From the NCBI GenBank assembly GCA_009768935.1, contig WESA01000005.1, positions 33,701 through 97,700 of the forward strand: a stretch of DNA of 64,000 nucleotides. Direction: 5' to 3'. Under the pieces are notes generated by a model. It did not search any database, was not told the origin of the DNA, and worked only from the letters and a program-made list of their open reading frames with translations. Made by a program: the position numbers and the translations under genes. This DNA is from Rectinema subterraneum. GTDB taxonomy: Bacteria; Spirochaetota; Spirochaetia; Treponematales; Rectinemataceae. Shown here one piece after another: positions 37,224 through 46,710 of the stretch. The first letter of the stretch is position 1; every line of letters starts with the position of its first letter.

Positions 37224-38060
37224 ATGGGTGCAGCCCTTTTGATAACATTTCGAGAAACACTGGAAGCCGCTCTTGTAATTGGTATAACGCTTGCCTTTCT
37301 CGCAAAGGCGGATCTGAAACATCTCAAGCCAGCGGTATGGGTCGGGGCCGCTGTTGGCGCAGCTGCGAGCGCCATTGCTGCGTACCTTTTCATCGCGATT
37401 CTCGGTGGATTTGAAGGAAGGGCAGAACAGATCTTTGAAGGAATCGTTATGCTCGCCGGCGCAATTCTTCTTACAACCTTGATTCTGTGGCTAAACAAGA
37501 AAGACATGAAAGCAGCTATGGAATCAAGGGTTATGGCAACTGCGAGCGCTGGCAGCTTTTGGGGCATCGCGCTTCTTGCATTTGTCTCAGTTCTCAGGGA
37601 AGGAATCGAGACTGTTTTGTTCATCAGTTCCACGCTGAGAAGTTCCGGCCTTGCAGGATTCCTGGGTGCAGCTGCTGGAATTGTCCTTGCCATTGCACTT
37701 GGAGTGGCATTTTTCCGTTCAGGGGCTCGAATGCCTCTCAAGAACTTTTTCGCTGTGACAAACATTCTTCTCCTGCTTTTTGCGGCCGGCCTGGTTGGCC
37801 AGAGTGTTCACGAACTGAACGAGGCCGGTATTGTTCCCCCTTTTGTCGAACAGATCTGGAATCTCAACCCGCCCAGCAACGGGGAAGCGTATCCTGCGTT
37901 GCACGAAAAGGGTGCGATTGGCGGATTTCTGAAAGGTCTCTTCGGTTACAACGGTGATCCCTCGCTCACCGAAACTGCAGCATACCTCGCCTATCTCATA
38001 TCGATCGGCACAATCCTTCTAAGGCGAAATAATAAACTCAAGAGCCACTACTCCCGTTGA
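37224..38060 (+). CDS. FTR1-family high-affinity iron permease
   Basis: From the ATG at 37224 behind GGAGG, the protein has 278 residues and seven or so membrane helices. The two REXXE motifs needed for iron transfer are RETLE (10-14) and REGIE (125-129). It is the EfeU/FTR1 permease alone, without the EfeO or EfeB partners. The tail region near residues 225-260 (NGEAYPALHEKGAIGGFLKG) lies outside the membrane. Because copper pumps flank it, it may depend on copper-linked redox, or serve lead or another metal; this is speculative. Confidence 0.9.
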   Translation: MGAALLITFRETLEAALVIGITLAFLAKADLKHLKPAVWVGAAVGAAASAIAAYLFIAILGGFEGRAEQIFEGIVMLAGAILLTTLILWLNKKDMKAAMESRVMATASAGSFWGIALLAFVSVLREGIETVLFISSTLRSSGLAGFLGAAAGIVLAIALGVAFFRSGARMPLKNFFAVTNILLLLFAAGLVGQSVHELNEAGIVPPFVEQIWNLNPPSNGEAYPALHEKGAIGGFLKGLFGYNGDPSLTETAAYLAYLISIGTILLRRNNKLKSHYSR

Positions 38061-38149
38061 AAACATAGCAAATGCACCATCAATTCACTGAGTGTTCATA
38101 TTTTTCTGCTAGCATATGCCATTGATTCAAACAGAATGAGGTGAAATCG

Positions 38150-39709
38150 ATGGGCATGAAAAGAGCGGTGTTGTTTGTGACTGACATGATCTGTTCCGCC
38201 TGCGAGACGCGGATAGCGAGGGCCGTGAAAGCCATCGATGGCGTGATCGCAGTGAGAGTAACGCTCAAGGGCGGCCGTGTTGACATCGAGTATGATGACG
38301 AAAAAACGACAAGCGAAGCAATAAAGGCCGCTATCGAAAATGCAGGGTATACAGTCGGGAAGAACAAGAACGCACCTACGATGATCGCTATAGGAATCGG
38401 TTTTATTCTCGTATCACTATATATAATCGCGAACGCATCAGGGCTGTTCAATGCTATTCCTGCAATTGACTCCTCACTCGGCTATGGTATGCTCTTCATA
38501 GTCGGCATTTTGACTTCTGTTCATTGTGTTGCCATGTGTGGCGGCATTGCCTTGTCGCAGAGCGTAGCACAGCTGGATGGTTGCCAAATGCGAGGAGACA
38601 CTTCCCGCGTTCTGCTTGCAGATGAAAAATATAAAAATCTTATTCCGGGCCTTCTTTATAATTCAGGGCGCGTCGTCTCCTACACCATCGTGGGCGGCGC
38701 GGTAGGCGCACTCGGATCAGTATTCAGCTTTTCTCCTGTCGCAAAAGGAATTATTGCCGCTGCGGCCGGTTTCTTCATGATCTTTTTCGGACTCAAGATG
38801 CTCGGCATTCTGTCCGCTCTGCCGCGAATTCCCCGCGTGATACCAGCTCCCATCCAGAACGTTGCTAACCGCTTCTCATCCGCACTGAGGAACCGCGGAC
38901 CCTTTGCAGTTGGGCTCCTTAACGGTCTCATGCCGTGCGGGCCGCTCCAGACCATGCAGCTGTATGCCCTTGGCACAGGCAGTATTTTAGCCGGCGCCCT
39001 ATCCATGTTCATATTTTCAATCGGTACAGTGCCACTCATGCTTGTTTTCAGCCTCGCAGCGGCTTTCATTCCGAAAAAGTTTGTCCCCGTAATGGTCAAG
39101 GCAAGTGCCGTTCTAGTGATATTTTTGGGGCTGATCACCTTCAGCCGGGCAGCATCTCTCGCTGGAATTGCATTGTCGGGGTTCCCTCCGTTCGGGTCTG
39201 GGCTGGTGCAGCTCTCCAATGGCTTGCCTGAGGCGCAAACTGTCAGGCAGTCGGAAAATGGAACCAATGGAGGATTCATCAAAGCAAACCTCCAGGGCGG
39301 CGTGCAGACTGTGCTCACTGATTTTGGCTCCAGCGGGTATTACCTGCCTTTTGCGGTTCAGGCGGGAATTCCAGTCAAATGGACAATCAGGGTGACTGCA
39401 GATGGACTGAATGGTTGCAATAATCCAATTACCATTCCTTCCTACGGAATCAGGAAAACGCTTGAGCCAGGGGACAACCTTATTGAATTCACGCCGGAAA
39501 AAGAGGGTGTAATTGTGTACACGTGCTGGATGGGGATGGTATCCAGCCGCATTACAGTGGTAAAGGATCTTGCCCAGGCGAATTCTCTCCCGGGGAGCAA
39601 AGGATTGACGCCTTCCGACTTGCTCGCAAATGGCTTACAGCAAGGAAGCGGAGGCATATCGGGTTTGAGCGGATGCTGCACGGCGCAACCTCCTGTCAAC
39701 CAGCCATGA
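38150..39709 (+). CDS. HMA / DsbD-like membrane / cupredoxin-like fusion protein
   Basis: A three-part protein of about 519 residues. Residues 1-70 are an HMA domain with MICSACETR (Cys15, Cys18). The middle, from about 75 to 350, is a six-helix DsbD_2/UreH-like membrane domain with TSVHCVAMCGGIA and LMPCGPLQTM. The C-terminal part (about 390-490) resembles a cupredoxin with VYTCWMGMV, and ends in a short Ser/Gly tail with CC. The start at 38150 is six bases after GAGGTG; a GTG at 38141 is an alternative. It sits next to copA and copZ, so copper handling across the membrane is likely. Substrate and direction are not known. Confidence 0.85.
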   Translation: MGMKRAVLFVTDMICSACETRIARAVKAIDGVIAVRVTLKGGRVDIEYDDEKTTSEAIKAAIENAGYTVGKNKNAPTMIAIGIGFILVSLYIIANASGLFNAIPAIDSSLGYGMLFIVGILTSVHCVAMCGGIALSQSVAQLDGCQMRGDTSRVLLADEKYKNLIPGLLYNSGRVVSYTIVGGAVGALGSVFSFSPVAKGIIAAAAGFFMIFFGLKMLGILSALPRIPRVIPAPIQNVANRFSSALRNRGPFAVGLLNGLMPCGPLQTMQLYALGTGSILAGALSMFIFSIGTVPLMLVFSLAAAFIPKKFVPVMVKASAVLVIFLGLITFSRAASLAGIALSGFPPFGSGLVQLSNGLPEAQTVRQSENGTNGGFIKANLQGGVQTVLTDFGSSGYYLPFAVQAGIPVKWTIRVTADGLNGCNNPITIPSYGIRKTLEPGDNLIEFTPEKEGVIVYTCWMGMVSSRITVVKDLAQANSLPGSKGLTPSDLLANGLQQGSGGISGLSGCCTAQPPVNQP

Positions 39710-39803
39710 ATGCATAATAAAACCACTGAACTTTCACATTGCATTCACAGGACATAGGTATAATTCCCGTCAAAGACGATAAGACCATCAAAGAGGAATA
39801 CGC

Positions 39804-42068
39804 ATGATCAAAGTAGCACAAATGCAAATAAACGGCATGACATGCGCTGCATGCGCTCAGGCTTCGGAGCGCGCGGTGAAAAAGCTCCCCGGCGTAGAGG
39901 AAGCGGCTGTCAATTTTGCAACCGAAAAGCTTTTTATCAAATTCGATGACGGAAAACTGGGCATAGACGAAATCAAGGCGGCAGTAGCAAAAGCAGGGTA
40001 TGAAGCAGTCGAACTCGCCGCTGAAAAAAAGCACACACAGAGCCATGCTGCTATAGATGAACATCAGGCCGCCAAGGAACGCGAAATTCGGATACTGTGG
40101 ACCAAATTCATCGTTTCCGCTCTATTTTCCGCTCCCCTTCTCTATATCTCGATGGGTGCAATGCTGGGCTGGCCTTTGCCTGCAGTGATCGATCCTATGA
40201 ATTATCCCCTGCGGTATGCGCTGATAGAAATCGCTCTGGTGATTCCTGTCATCGCAGCGGGACATCGTTTCTACAGCGTCGGCTTCAAAGCAATAGTGCA
40301 TCGCAGTCCCAATATGGATTCTCTCATTGCAATGGGAACTTCGGCGGCGATTCTCTACAGCCTCTTCTCAGTATTGAATATCGCCAACGGCAATTTCAAA
40401 GCTGTCGAAAATCTTTATTTCGAAACAGCCGGCGTCATCATCACCCTCATCCTGCTCGGGAAATCTCTTGAAGCCGTCACGAAAGGAAGAACCTCGGAAT
40501 CGATCAAAAAGCTCATGGGGCTTCAGCCAAAGACAGCGACCATCATCAGGAACGGCATCGAAGTTGAAATTCCAATCGATGAGGTTGAAGTAGGCGACAT
40601 TATTCGAGTCAGGCCTGGTGAAAAGATACCTGTCGATGGCGTCATAGTGACCGGCCGCACAGCCATTGACGAATCCATGCTCACAGGCGAGAGCATGCCT
40701 GTCGAAAAAGAAGTTGGTGACAAGGTCATTGGCGCAAGCATCAACAAAAACGGATCGATTACGTTCCGTGCAACCAAGGTCGGTGCGGATACTGTCCTTT
40801 CGCACATTATCAAACTCGTCGAAGATGCGCAGAGCTCTAAAGCGCCCATTGCCAAGATGGCTGATATTGTTTCCGGCTATTTTGTCCCTGTTGTCTTTGC
40901 CATAGCAGTAATCGCCGCTGTTGTCTGGCTTTTGCTTGGCCACACACTGGTTTTCGCCCTTACCGTCTTCGTTGCAGTGCTCACCATTGCGTGCCCCTGT
41001 GCTCTTGGCCTTGCGACGCCCACTGCAATCATGGTCGGCACGGGCAAGGGTGCAGAGCATAGCGTTCTGATCAAATCCGGTATCGCCCTCGAAACGGCAC
41101 ACAAAATAGACACAATCATTTTCGACAAAACCGGAACAATTACAAAGGGCAAACCGGAGGTCACTGACATTTTGCCGGTCAAAGGCTTCAGCGAAGACGA
41201 AATCCTTGGTTTTGCAGCCTCAGCTGAAAAAGGATCTGAACATCCTCTTGGAGAAGCTATTGTCCACGCGGCTGAAGAAAAAGGTATTGCTCTCTATGAG
41301 GCGAGCGATTTTAACGCTGTTCCAGGTCAAGGAATAGAAGCGACTGTTTTGTACAAACATGTGCTTCTCGGAAACGCCAAACTGATGGCTGCGAACAATA
41401 TTGAACTAGGTGAGGGAACCAGCGCAGCCGACCATCTCTCAGCTCAGGGCCGAACCCCGATGTTCATAGCTTTGGATGGAACATATGCCGGCCTTATAGC
41501 AGTTGCAGATGTCGTAAAGGAATCGAGTGCCCACGCTATTGCAGCTCTCCACAGCATGGGCATTCAGGTTGCCATGATAACCGGCGACTCTAAGAAAACG
41601 GCAGCGGCAATAGCCGCTCAGGTTGGCATCGATCGCGTTTTGGCGGAAGTTCTGCCTCAGGATAAGGCCCTCGAGGTCAAGAAACTTCAAGCGGAAGGGA
41701 GAAAGGTTGCCATGGTAGGCGATGGCATTAACGATGCCCCTGCACTTGCGCAGGCAGATATCGGTATTGCAATCGGCTCGGGCACCGATGTGGCAATGGA
41801 GAGCGCGGATATTGTCCTTATGCGCAGCGATCTTATGGATGTGCCGACTGCGATCAAGCTTTCCAAAAATGTCATCCGGAATATCAAGCAAAACCTGTTC
41901 TGGGCCTTTGGCTACAATGTCCTTGGAATCCCGGTTGCAGCAGGAGTGCTCTATGCATTCGGCGGCCCTCTCCTTAATCCTATCATCGCCGCTGCTGCGA
42001 TGTCCCTCAGCTCGGTATCGGTGTTGACAAATTCGTTGCGACTGAAACGGTTCAAACCGTTTGAATGA
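39804..42068 (+). CDS. copA: Copper-exporting P1B ATPase
   Basis: A 754-residue Cu(I) ATPase with one N-terminal HMA domain ([11 protein letters not shown], Cys14 and Cys17). Core motifs are the actuator TGES, CPC in [13 protein letters not shown], phosphorylation site [40 protein letters not shown] in FGYNVLGIP and MSLSSVS, the Cu(I) set. It exports copper from the cytoplasm. It is followed 18 bases later by copZ and then the two-component genes. A weak AGAGGA precedes the ATG. The upstream 95 bases contain TATAAT, though no good -35. Confidence 0.95.
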   Translation: MIKVAQMQINGMTCAACAQASERAVKKLPGVEEAAVNFATEKLFIKFDDGKLGIDEIKAAVAKAGYEAVELAAEKKHTQSHAAIDEHQAAKEREIRILWTKFIVSALFSAPLLYISMGAMLGWPLPAVIDPMNYPLRYALIEIALVIPVIAAGHRFYSVGFKAIVHRSPNMDSLIAMGTSAAILYSLFSVLNIANGNFKAVENLYFETAGVIITLILLGKSLEAVTKGRTSESIKKLMGLQPKTATIIRNGIEVEIPIDEVEVGDIIRVRPGEKIPVDGVIVTGRTAIDESMLTGESMPVEKEVGDKVIGASINKNGSITFRATKVGADTVLSHIIKLVEDAQSSKAPIAKMADIVSGYFVPVVFAIAVIAAVVWLLLGHTLVFALTVFVAVLTIACPCALGLATPTAIMVGTGKGAEHSVLIKSGIALETAHKIDTIIFDKTGTITKGKPEVTDILPVKGFSEDEILGFAASAEKGSEHPLGEAIVHAAEEKGIALYEASDFNAVPGQGIEATVLYKHVLLGNAKLMAANNIELGEGTSAADHLSAQGRTPMFIALDGTYAGLIAVADVVKESSAHAIAALHSMGIQVAMITGDSKKTAAAIAAQVGIDRVLAEVLPQDKALEVKKLQAEGRKVAMVGDGINDAPALAQADIGIAIGSGTDVAMESADIVLMRSDLMDVPTAIKLSKNVIRNIKQNLFWAFGYNVLGIPVAAGVLYAFGGPLLNPIIAAAAMSLSSVSVLTNSLRLKRFKPFE

Positions 42069-42086
42069 TAGTATGGAGGTAGTAGT

Positions 42087-42302
42087 ATGAAAAAACTGCT
42101 TACAATCGAAGGAATGAGCTGCGGACATTGTGTCATGCATGTAAAGTCCGCGCTCGAAGAAGTACCCGGAGTAGCGAAAGCGGAAGTCGATCTGATCAAA
42201 AAAAGCGCAATGGTTGAAGGCGAGGACCTCAACGACATTGCGCTAAAGCATGCTGTTACAGAAGCAGGCTATCGTGTAAGCGCAATTTACGGCAGGCACT
42301 GA
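42087..42302 (+). CDS. copZ: CopZ-like copper chaperone
   Basis: A 71-residue single HMA domain protein with the metal site GMSCGHCVMHV (two cysteines) and the usual betaalphabeta sequence. It presumably carries Cu(I) to the CopA pump encoded just upstream. The spacing of 18 bases and TATGGAGGTAG before the ATG suggest a joint operon. His between the cysteines (CGHC) is common among bacterial CopZ. Confidence 0.93.
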   Translation: MKKLLTIEGMSCGHCVMHVKSALEEVPGVAKAEVDLIKKSAMVEGEDLNDIALKHAVTEAGYRVSAIYGRH

Positions 42303-42380
42303 TCCTGGCGATCGGCTTTTCGCGCAAGAAAATCAAGATTCGGGCATGTTTTCGCAGATGCGAGGCATGCCCGCTGTCGT

Positions 42381-42419
42381 TTGCGGAAAATTGGTTCTAC
42401 CATTATATTTCGGTTATAT
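42381..42419 (+). promoter_or_regulatory. Candidate promoters of the response regulator gene
   Basis: Two overlapping 17-spaced pairs are seen: TTGCGG/TATATT (42381-42409) and TTGGTT/TTATAT (42391-42419). The second starts nearer the GTG at 42447. Between copZ and this stretch GGGCATG/CATGCCC (42342-42372) forms a dyad without a T-run. Confidence 0.4.
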
Positions 42420-42446
42420 ACCCGTCCTTGCTTGTGGAGGTTCATT

Positions 42447-43145
42447 GTGTCGGCAAAGATTCTTGTCGCCGATGATGAAGAGAAAATTGCAAAAATGGTG
42501 GCAACTTACCTTGAGGCTTCCGGATTCCAGCCAATCCTCGCGTATGATGGATTGCAGGCTCTTCACGCTTTCAGGGAACACCTTCCTGATTGCATCATCC
42601 TTGACATCAATATGCCGGGACCAAACGGGCTCGATGTCGCTCGCGAAGTAAGGAAAACATCATCAGTTCCGATCATATTCCTCACAGCCCGAGCTGATGA
42701 ACTTGACAGAATTGTCGGGCTGGAATTGGGTGCCGATGATTATATTTCCAAACCTTTCAGCCCGAGAGAACTGGTAGCCCGCGTCCGGGCCATTCTTAGG
42801 CGAACCATGCAATCCGGCAAGGATACCAGCCAGACAGAACTGCTTCGACACGGGCCTATAGAAATTGACTTGAAAAAGAGGCTGGTTCGAGTTTCCGGAG
42901 AAACCAAGGATCTCACGACCATACAGATCGACATTCTCAGCTTCCTCATGCGCGAACCAGGGAGAGTCTACAGCCGAATGGAAATTCTTGAAGCATGCAT
43001 TGGTTCCGCATACGAAGGATACGAGAGAACTGTCGATGCTCATATAAAAAATATAAGAAAAGCTCTGGGCGATGACAGCGATAACCCTAAATTCATAGCT
43101 ACGGTGAGAGGTGCTGGATACAAATTCATGGAGCAGCCAGAATGA
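42447..43145 (+). CDS. OmpR-family response regulator
   Basis: A 232-residue response regulator with a receiver domain (ILVADDEEKIA, phosphate acceptor Asp53 in IILDINMPG, Lys102 in YISKPF) and a winged-helix domain with LTTIQIDILSFLMREPGRVYSR and GAGYKF. The start is a GTG at 42447, six bases after GGAGG; earlier in-frame residues have no family character. It overlaps the kinase gene as ATGA. Because copZ lies just before it, copper is a likely signal, but no direct evidence is visible. Confidence 0.92.
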   Translation: MSAKILVADDEEKIAKMVATYLEASGFQPILAYDGLQALHAFREHLPDCIILDINMPGPNGLDVAREVRKTSSVPIIFLTARADELDRIVGLELGADDYISKPFSPRELVARVRAILRRTMQSGKDTSQTELLRHGPIEIDLKKRLVRVSGETKDLTTIQIDILSFLMREPGRVYSRMEILEACIGSAYEGYERTVDAHIKNIRKALGDDSDNPKFIATVRGAGYKFMEQPE

Positions 43146-44569
43146 AACTCAGGGTTCGCTTGTCGATGTACTTCCTGCTGGTAATCTGCGTTGTCGCAGG
43201 GAGCTCTCTGATTTTTATCCAGCATACGACCGAAAATCTCTTTCGTTCATTCATTTTTTCGGGCGATTCCGAAAAAGCCAAAATCTATGCGACGATTCTT
43301 GCAGATTACTATGCAGAGAACAAAGGATGGCAGGACCTTCAGTCTTTTTTATCAGAAATACCGCAAATTGCCTTCTCGGGAATCGACAGGCGCATTCATG
43401 GCGGGCAGGGCACACTCCGTATTTCCGGGTACCCCGAGAAAACCATCAGCGCGCTTCTCTCGGACCGGATCGCGGTAGCTGACAAAAATGGAGTCATTGT
43501 CGCGGATACTGCCGCCAAAATACTGCACACAGTTCATCCTGCCTCGCATCTCAAATATGGAATCCCGATTTTTGCGAACTCAGAGCATGTCGGGACTGTA
43601 CTTGTCGGGTCAATGATCGATTCATCCATTACAGGAATCAATGAGCGTTTTTTGAGCTCGATAGTCACGTCTCTCATTTGGGGCGTATTGATTTCAGCAG
43701 GCCTTGCCCTATTTCTCGGCCTCATTTTTTCCGCCCAGGTGACGAAGCCCATTGTATCTCTTACCGGTGCTGTCCATCACGTTGCCGAGGGGGACTTGTC
43801 CATTGTTGTAAATGCGGAGGGCAATGACGAGATAGCGGATCTTGCAAAGTCATTCAATCGGATGATCGAAGAACTGAAACGACTGGAAAATGCAAGAAAA
43901 CAAATTATTGCAGATTCAGCACACGAGCTCAGAACACCTGTTACCCTTATTCAAGGAACCATCGAGGGAATGATTGACGGAGTCTTCCCGATCGACATTC
44001 CGACGCTCAAGTCAGTTCATGAAGAGACTGTGAGGCTTTCTCGTCTCATTGACATGCTGCGGGAGCTGGAGATCATCGAATCCGGCAAACTTGTCCTTTC
44101 GCTGGAAACAATAAATGTCATGGATATCCTTCACAAAGCCGAAGCTCTTTTTGCTTCATCAGCCAAGGAGAAGGATATTGCCCTATCAGTTGATCCCCCC
44201 GACGCGCCGCCCCTTATAAAAGCGGATTATCTGCGCTTGAGCGAGGTTATCTATAACCTCATCTCGAACTCGATAAAGTACACTCCCTCGGGCGGAAGAG
44301 TGCGCCTGCGCACCAAAAATGACGAAAAGCGGGCTGTTACCCGCATCTACGTTGAAGATTCAGGGCCTGGAATCCCGGCTGAGGAACGAGAGCGCATTTT
44401 CGAGCGCTTTTACAGGATAGACAAGTCCCGTTCTCCAGATAGGGGAGGCCGGGGGCTTGGCCTCGCCATTGCGAGGGAAATAGTAAAAGCGCACGGCGGA
44501 AATATTGCTGTGACAGATTCCGAATTGGGCGGGGCGGCTTTCATTATTGAAATGAAAGCCGCCAGCTGA
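43142..44569 (+). CDS. Sensor histidine kinase
   Basis: A 475-residue kinase: helix one at residues 8-27, a periplasmic region to about 170, helix two to 195, HAMP, then the HisKA domain with DSAHELRTP (His261) and an HATPase domain with LISNSIKYTP, DSGPGIP, FERFYRID and GLGLAI. It is the cognate partner of the preceding response regulator, with which it overlaps. Its sensor region has few Cys or Met residues, so copper sensing is not obvious from motifs. Confidence 0.93.
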   Translation: MKLRVRLSMYFLLVICVVAGSSLIFIQHTTENLFRSFIFSGDSEKAKIYATILADYYAENKGWQDLQSFLSEIPQIAFSGIDRRIHGGQGTLRISGYPEKTISALLSDRIAVADKNGVIVADTAAKILHTVHPASHLKYGIPIFANSEHVGTVLVGSMIDSSITGINERFLSSIVTSLIWGVLISAGLALFLGLIFSAQVTKPIVSLTGAVHHVAEGDLSIVVNAEGNDEIADLAKSFNRMIEELKRLENARKQIIADSAHELRTPVTLIQGTIEGMIDGVFPIDIPTLKSVHEETVRLSRLIDMLRELEIIESGKLVLSLETINVMDILHKAEALFASSAKEKDIALSVDPPDAPPLIKADYLRLSEVIYNLISNSIKYTPSGGRVRLRTKNDEKRAVTRIYVEDSGPGIPAEERERIFERFYRIDKSRSPDRGGRGLGLAIAREIVKAHGGNIAVTDSELGGAAFIIEMKAAS

Positions 44570-44637
44570 ACCCTATAAGGTATATATTTGACAAATACCC
44601 TATGAGGTATTATCATTCTTTATGCCCTATAAGGGAT
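44570..44637 (+). promoter_or_regulatory. hipBA promoter with three operator copies
   Basis: TTGACA (44588-44593) and TATCAT (44611-44616) are 17 bases apart. Three related dyads occur: ACCCTATAAGGTAT at 44570-44583, ATACCCTATGAGGTAT at 44595-44610, which fills the spacer exactly, and CCCTATAAGGG centred near 44629. Centres lie about 26 bases apart. HipB binds TATCC-N8-GGATA-type repeats in E. coli; these have the same form with a changed core. Confidence 0.8.
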
Positions 44638-44668
44638 ACAAACATGTGATTCGATGCAGGAGCAGCGT

Positions 44669-44932
44669 ATGACGTATCTCGTCACCACTACGCATCAGCT
44701 TGCCATGGCCCTCAAAATCGCACGGAAGACGCTCGGCCTGACGCAGGCGCAGGCGGGCGCTCTGGTAGGCCTTCTCCCTAAGACAATATCAGCTCTTGAA
44801 AATCGCCCCGAATCTTGTTCCGTCGACAGCCTGTTCAGACTCTTATCTGCATTGAATCTCGAGCTATCACTGTCTCCCAAGGCTTCATCTGAGCCTGAAA
44901 GTACTTCAATGCAAGCTCAGGAAGGATGGTGA
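44669..44932 (+). CDS. hipB: HipB-like antitoxin, XRE family
   Basis: An 87-residue helix-turn-helix protein from the ATG at 44669, seven bases after GGAG; an ATG at 44654 lacks a ribosome site. The HTH is KTLGLTQAQAGALVGLLPKT, with ISALENRP as the family cue, and the C-terminus SLFRLLSALNLELSL is the usual dimer helix of HipB. It should neutralise HipA and repress the operon through the three dyads in its promoter. The tail is Ser/Glu-rich and probably flexible. Confidence 0.87.
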   Translation: MTYLVTTTHQLAMALKIARKTLGLTQAQAGALVGLLPKTISALENRPESCSVDSLFRLLSALNLELSLSPKASSEPESTSMQAQEGW

Positions 44933-44934
44933 TT

Positions 44935-46269
44935 ATGCCACGTTTATCGAAAAATCGTTCTCTTTGTATCTGGATGAATGGGCTATATGTAGGCAGATGG
45001 AGCATAAACAGACAGGGCAAGCATGAATTCCAATATGACGCATCGTGGCTTGATTCGCCGGAAGCCCGTCCTGTTTCTCTTTCTTTGCCACTCGCTCCTG
45101 CTGATTTTGTTTATTCGGGGAAAATTGTAGAGTCGTATTTTGAAAACCTCTTACCGGACAGTACCGAGATCAGGCAGAGAATCCGAGCTCGTTTTGGTGC
45201 TGCTTCCTTGTCAAGTTTTGACCTTTTGGCTGAAATTGGACGAGATTGCGTCGGCGCTCTCCAAATTCTTCCCGAATTCGAAGTTCCTGGAACATCGGAA
45301 GTCCTTGAAGCCCGTGAAGTCAATGAATCTGAAATCGAATCAATCCTCAATCGAATTACATCTAACGGACCAATGTTCCAGGCATTTGATGATGCTTTTC
45401 GAATATCTATAGCAGGAGCCCAGGAAAAGACTGCAATGCTGTTTCATGGGGGGCAATGGAAGGTCCCTCTTGGTTCGACACCGACAACACATATCCTCAA
45501 ACTGCCGCTAGGGCGCATCGGCGCTGCCGGCATAGATATGAGTACATCAATCGAGAACGAATGGCTCTGTTCCCGGATTGTTTCTTCGCTTGGCCTTGCT
45601 ACAGCAAAATGCGATATTGCCAGGTTTGGTGATGCCAAGGTCCTCGTCGTGGAACGATTTGATCGAAGATTCGCGCATGACGGCCAATGGGTACTGCGAA
45701 TCCCTCAAGAAGATTTCTGTCAGGCCAATGGATACTCCTCCAGCCAGAAATATGAAGCTGATGGAGGGCCAGGCATTGTCAGCATTATGAAATTCCTTCT
45801 TGGATCTCAGAATCCACAGCGCGATCGCGAAGCTTTCTTCAAAGCACAAATAGTAAACTGGCTTCTTGCCGCCCCGGATGGTCATGCAAAAAATTACAGC
45901 GTTTTCATAGAACGACAGGGACGTTTCCACTTGACTCCGATGTACGATATTATGTCTGCATATCCTGTTATCGGACACGGCAAAAATCGCATTCCACCGG
46001 AACACCTCAAAATGGCCATGGCATTTGTCGGCAAGAATCGGCACTATGAATGGGACAAAATACGACTCAGCCACATTCGAGAAACGGCAAGACGCTGCGA
46101 TTATGAAAGAGATGCAGAGGAGCTCATTCTTTCGCTTCTCTCGCGTGTTCCCGGCGCTCTTTCCGAGATTTCTTCCACGCTGCCCGAGAGGTTCCCCGAA
46201 TCAGTAGCGGAGCCCATATTGAATGGCATGCTGAAAGCGGCACAGCGCCTTGCGCATGAAGTGTCATAG
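44935..46269 (+). CDS. hipA: HipA-like serine/threonine kinase toxin
   Basis: From the ATG at 44935 (SD AGGAAGG) the protein has 444 residues. An ATG at 44926 lies too close to the SD. Motifs of HipA kinases are visible: SIAGAQEKTAML (Ser158, the E. coli Ser150 equivalent), THILKLP, ERFDRRF, the catalytic Asp315 in APDGHAKNYS and Asp338 in PMYDIM. The toxin phosphorylates glutamyl-tRNA synthetase in E. coli and leads to persistence. All key residues are present. The gene follows hipB by three bases. Confidence 0.93.
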   Translation: MPRLSKNRSLCIWMNGLYVGRWSINRQGKHEFQYDASWLDSPEARPVSLSLPLAPADFVYSGKIVESYFENLLPDSTEIRQRIRARFGAASLSSFDLLAEIGRDCVGALQILPEFEVPGTSEVLEAREVNESEIESILNRITSNGPMFQAFDDAFRISIAGAQEKTAMLFHGGQWKVPLGSTPTTHILKLPLGRIGAAGIDMSTSIENEWLCSRIVSSLGLATAKCDIARFGDAKVLVVERFDRRFAHDGQWVLRIPQEDFCQANGYSSSQKYEADGGPGIVSIMKFLLGSQNPQRDREAFFKAQIVNWLLAAPDGHAKNYSVFIERQGRFHLTPMYDIMSAYPVIGHGKNRIPPEHLKMAMAFVGKNRHYEWDKIRLSHIRETARRCDYERDAEELILSLLSRVPGALSEISSTLPERFPESVAEPILNGMLKAAQRLAHEVS

Positions 46270-46299
46270 AGTATCGTATTCTTTCCTTAAAACGCAAAA

Positions 46300-46638
46300 T
46301 TACACTGCGCTCTCGAAAATCATACTGTAATATCGGTCAATTTTCGCACCCAATTCCATGATGCCAAAATTCCGCGCCTCCCGGATCAGCTCCTTGCCTT
46401 TGAAATAGACAAGGACCGCGGGCACGGAGTAGACCGAGAGCTGGCCGCGGGCTTCGGGGATTGCATCGATATCGACATAGTACATGGGCAGGTTCGGGAA
46501 ATGCGACTGAACCAGCTCGATCACCTTGGGCTTGAGGCTTTTGCACACACCGCATGAAGGAGCGGAGCAATAGAACAGCACTGCCTCGTTTTGCTGGATG
46601 AGTTGCGTTATTTCGTTATATGACTGAACAGGTTTCAC
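46300..46638 (-). CDS. Thioredoxin-family protein
   Basis: A thioredoxin-like protein of about 112 residues with the active motif SAPSCGVCKSLKP and the cis-proline in YSVPAVLVYFKG. The frame is open from 46674 but the best start is the GTG at 46638, which gives the family N-terminus (VKPVQSYNEI). The -10 TATATT lies at 46647-46652, only eight bases before it, and no ribosome site is visible, so the message may be leaderless. The glutaredoxin-type CGVC and the lack of an N-terminal anchor suggest a cytoplasmic reductase. Convergent with hipA. Confidence 0.82.
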   Translation of the reverse strand: MKPVQSYNEITQLIQQNEAVLFYCSAPSCGVCKSLKPKVIELVQSHFPNLPMYYVDIDAIPEARGQLSVYSVPAVLVYFKGKELIREARNFGIMELGAKIDRYYSMIFESAV

Positions 46639-46672
46639 AAGGATGAAATATAGCGAAAATTGAATGAATAGC

Positions 46673-46706
46673 AAAGGGCGCCCGTTGCGGTGCAGGGGCG
46701 CCCTTA
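46673..46706 (-). terminator. Terminator after the peroxiredoxin gene
   Basis: On the minus strand AAGGGCGCCCC and GGGCGCCCTT form a strong GC stem with an 11-base loop, then TTTGCTATT. It sits just past the peroxiredoxin stop at 46711 and overlaps the -35 region of the thioredoxin-like gene. Confidence 0.75.
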
Positions 46707-46710
46707 AAAA

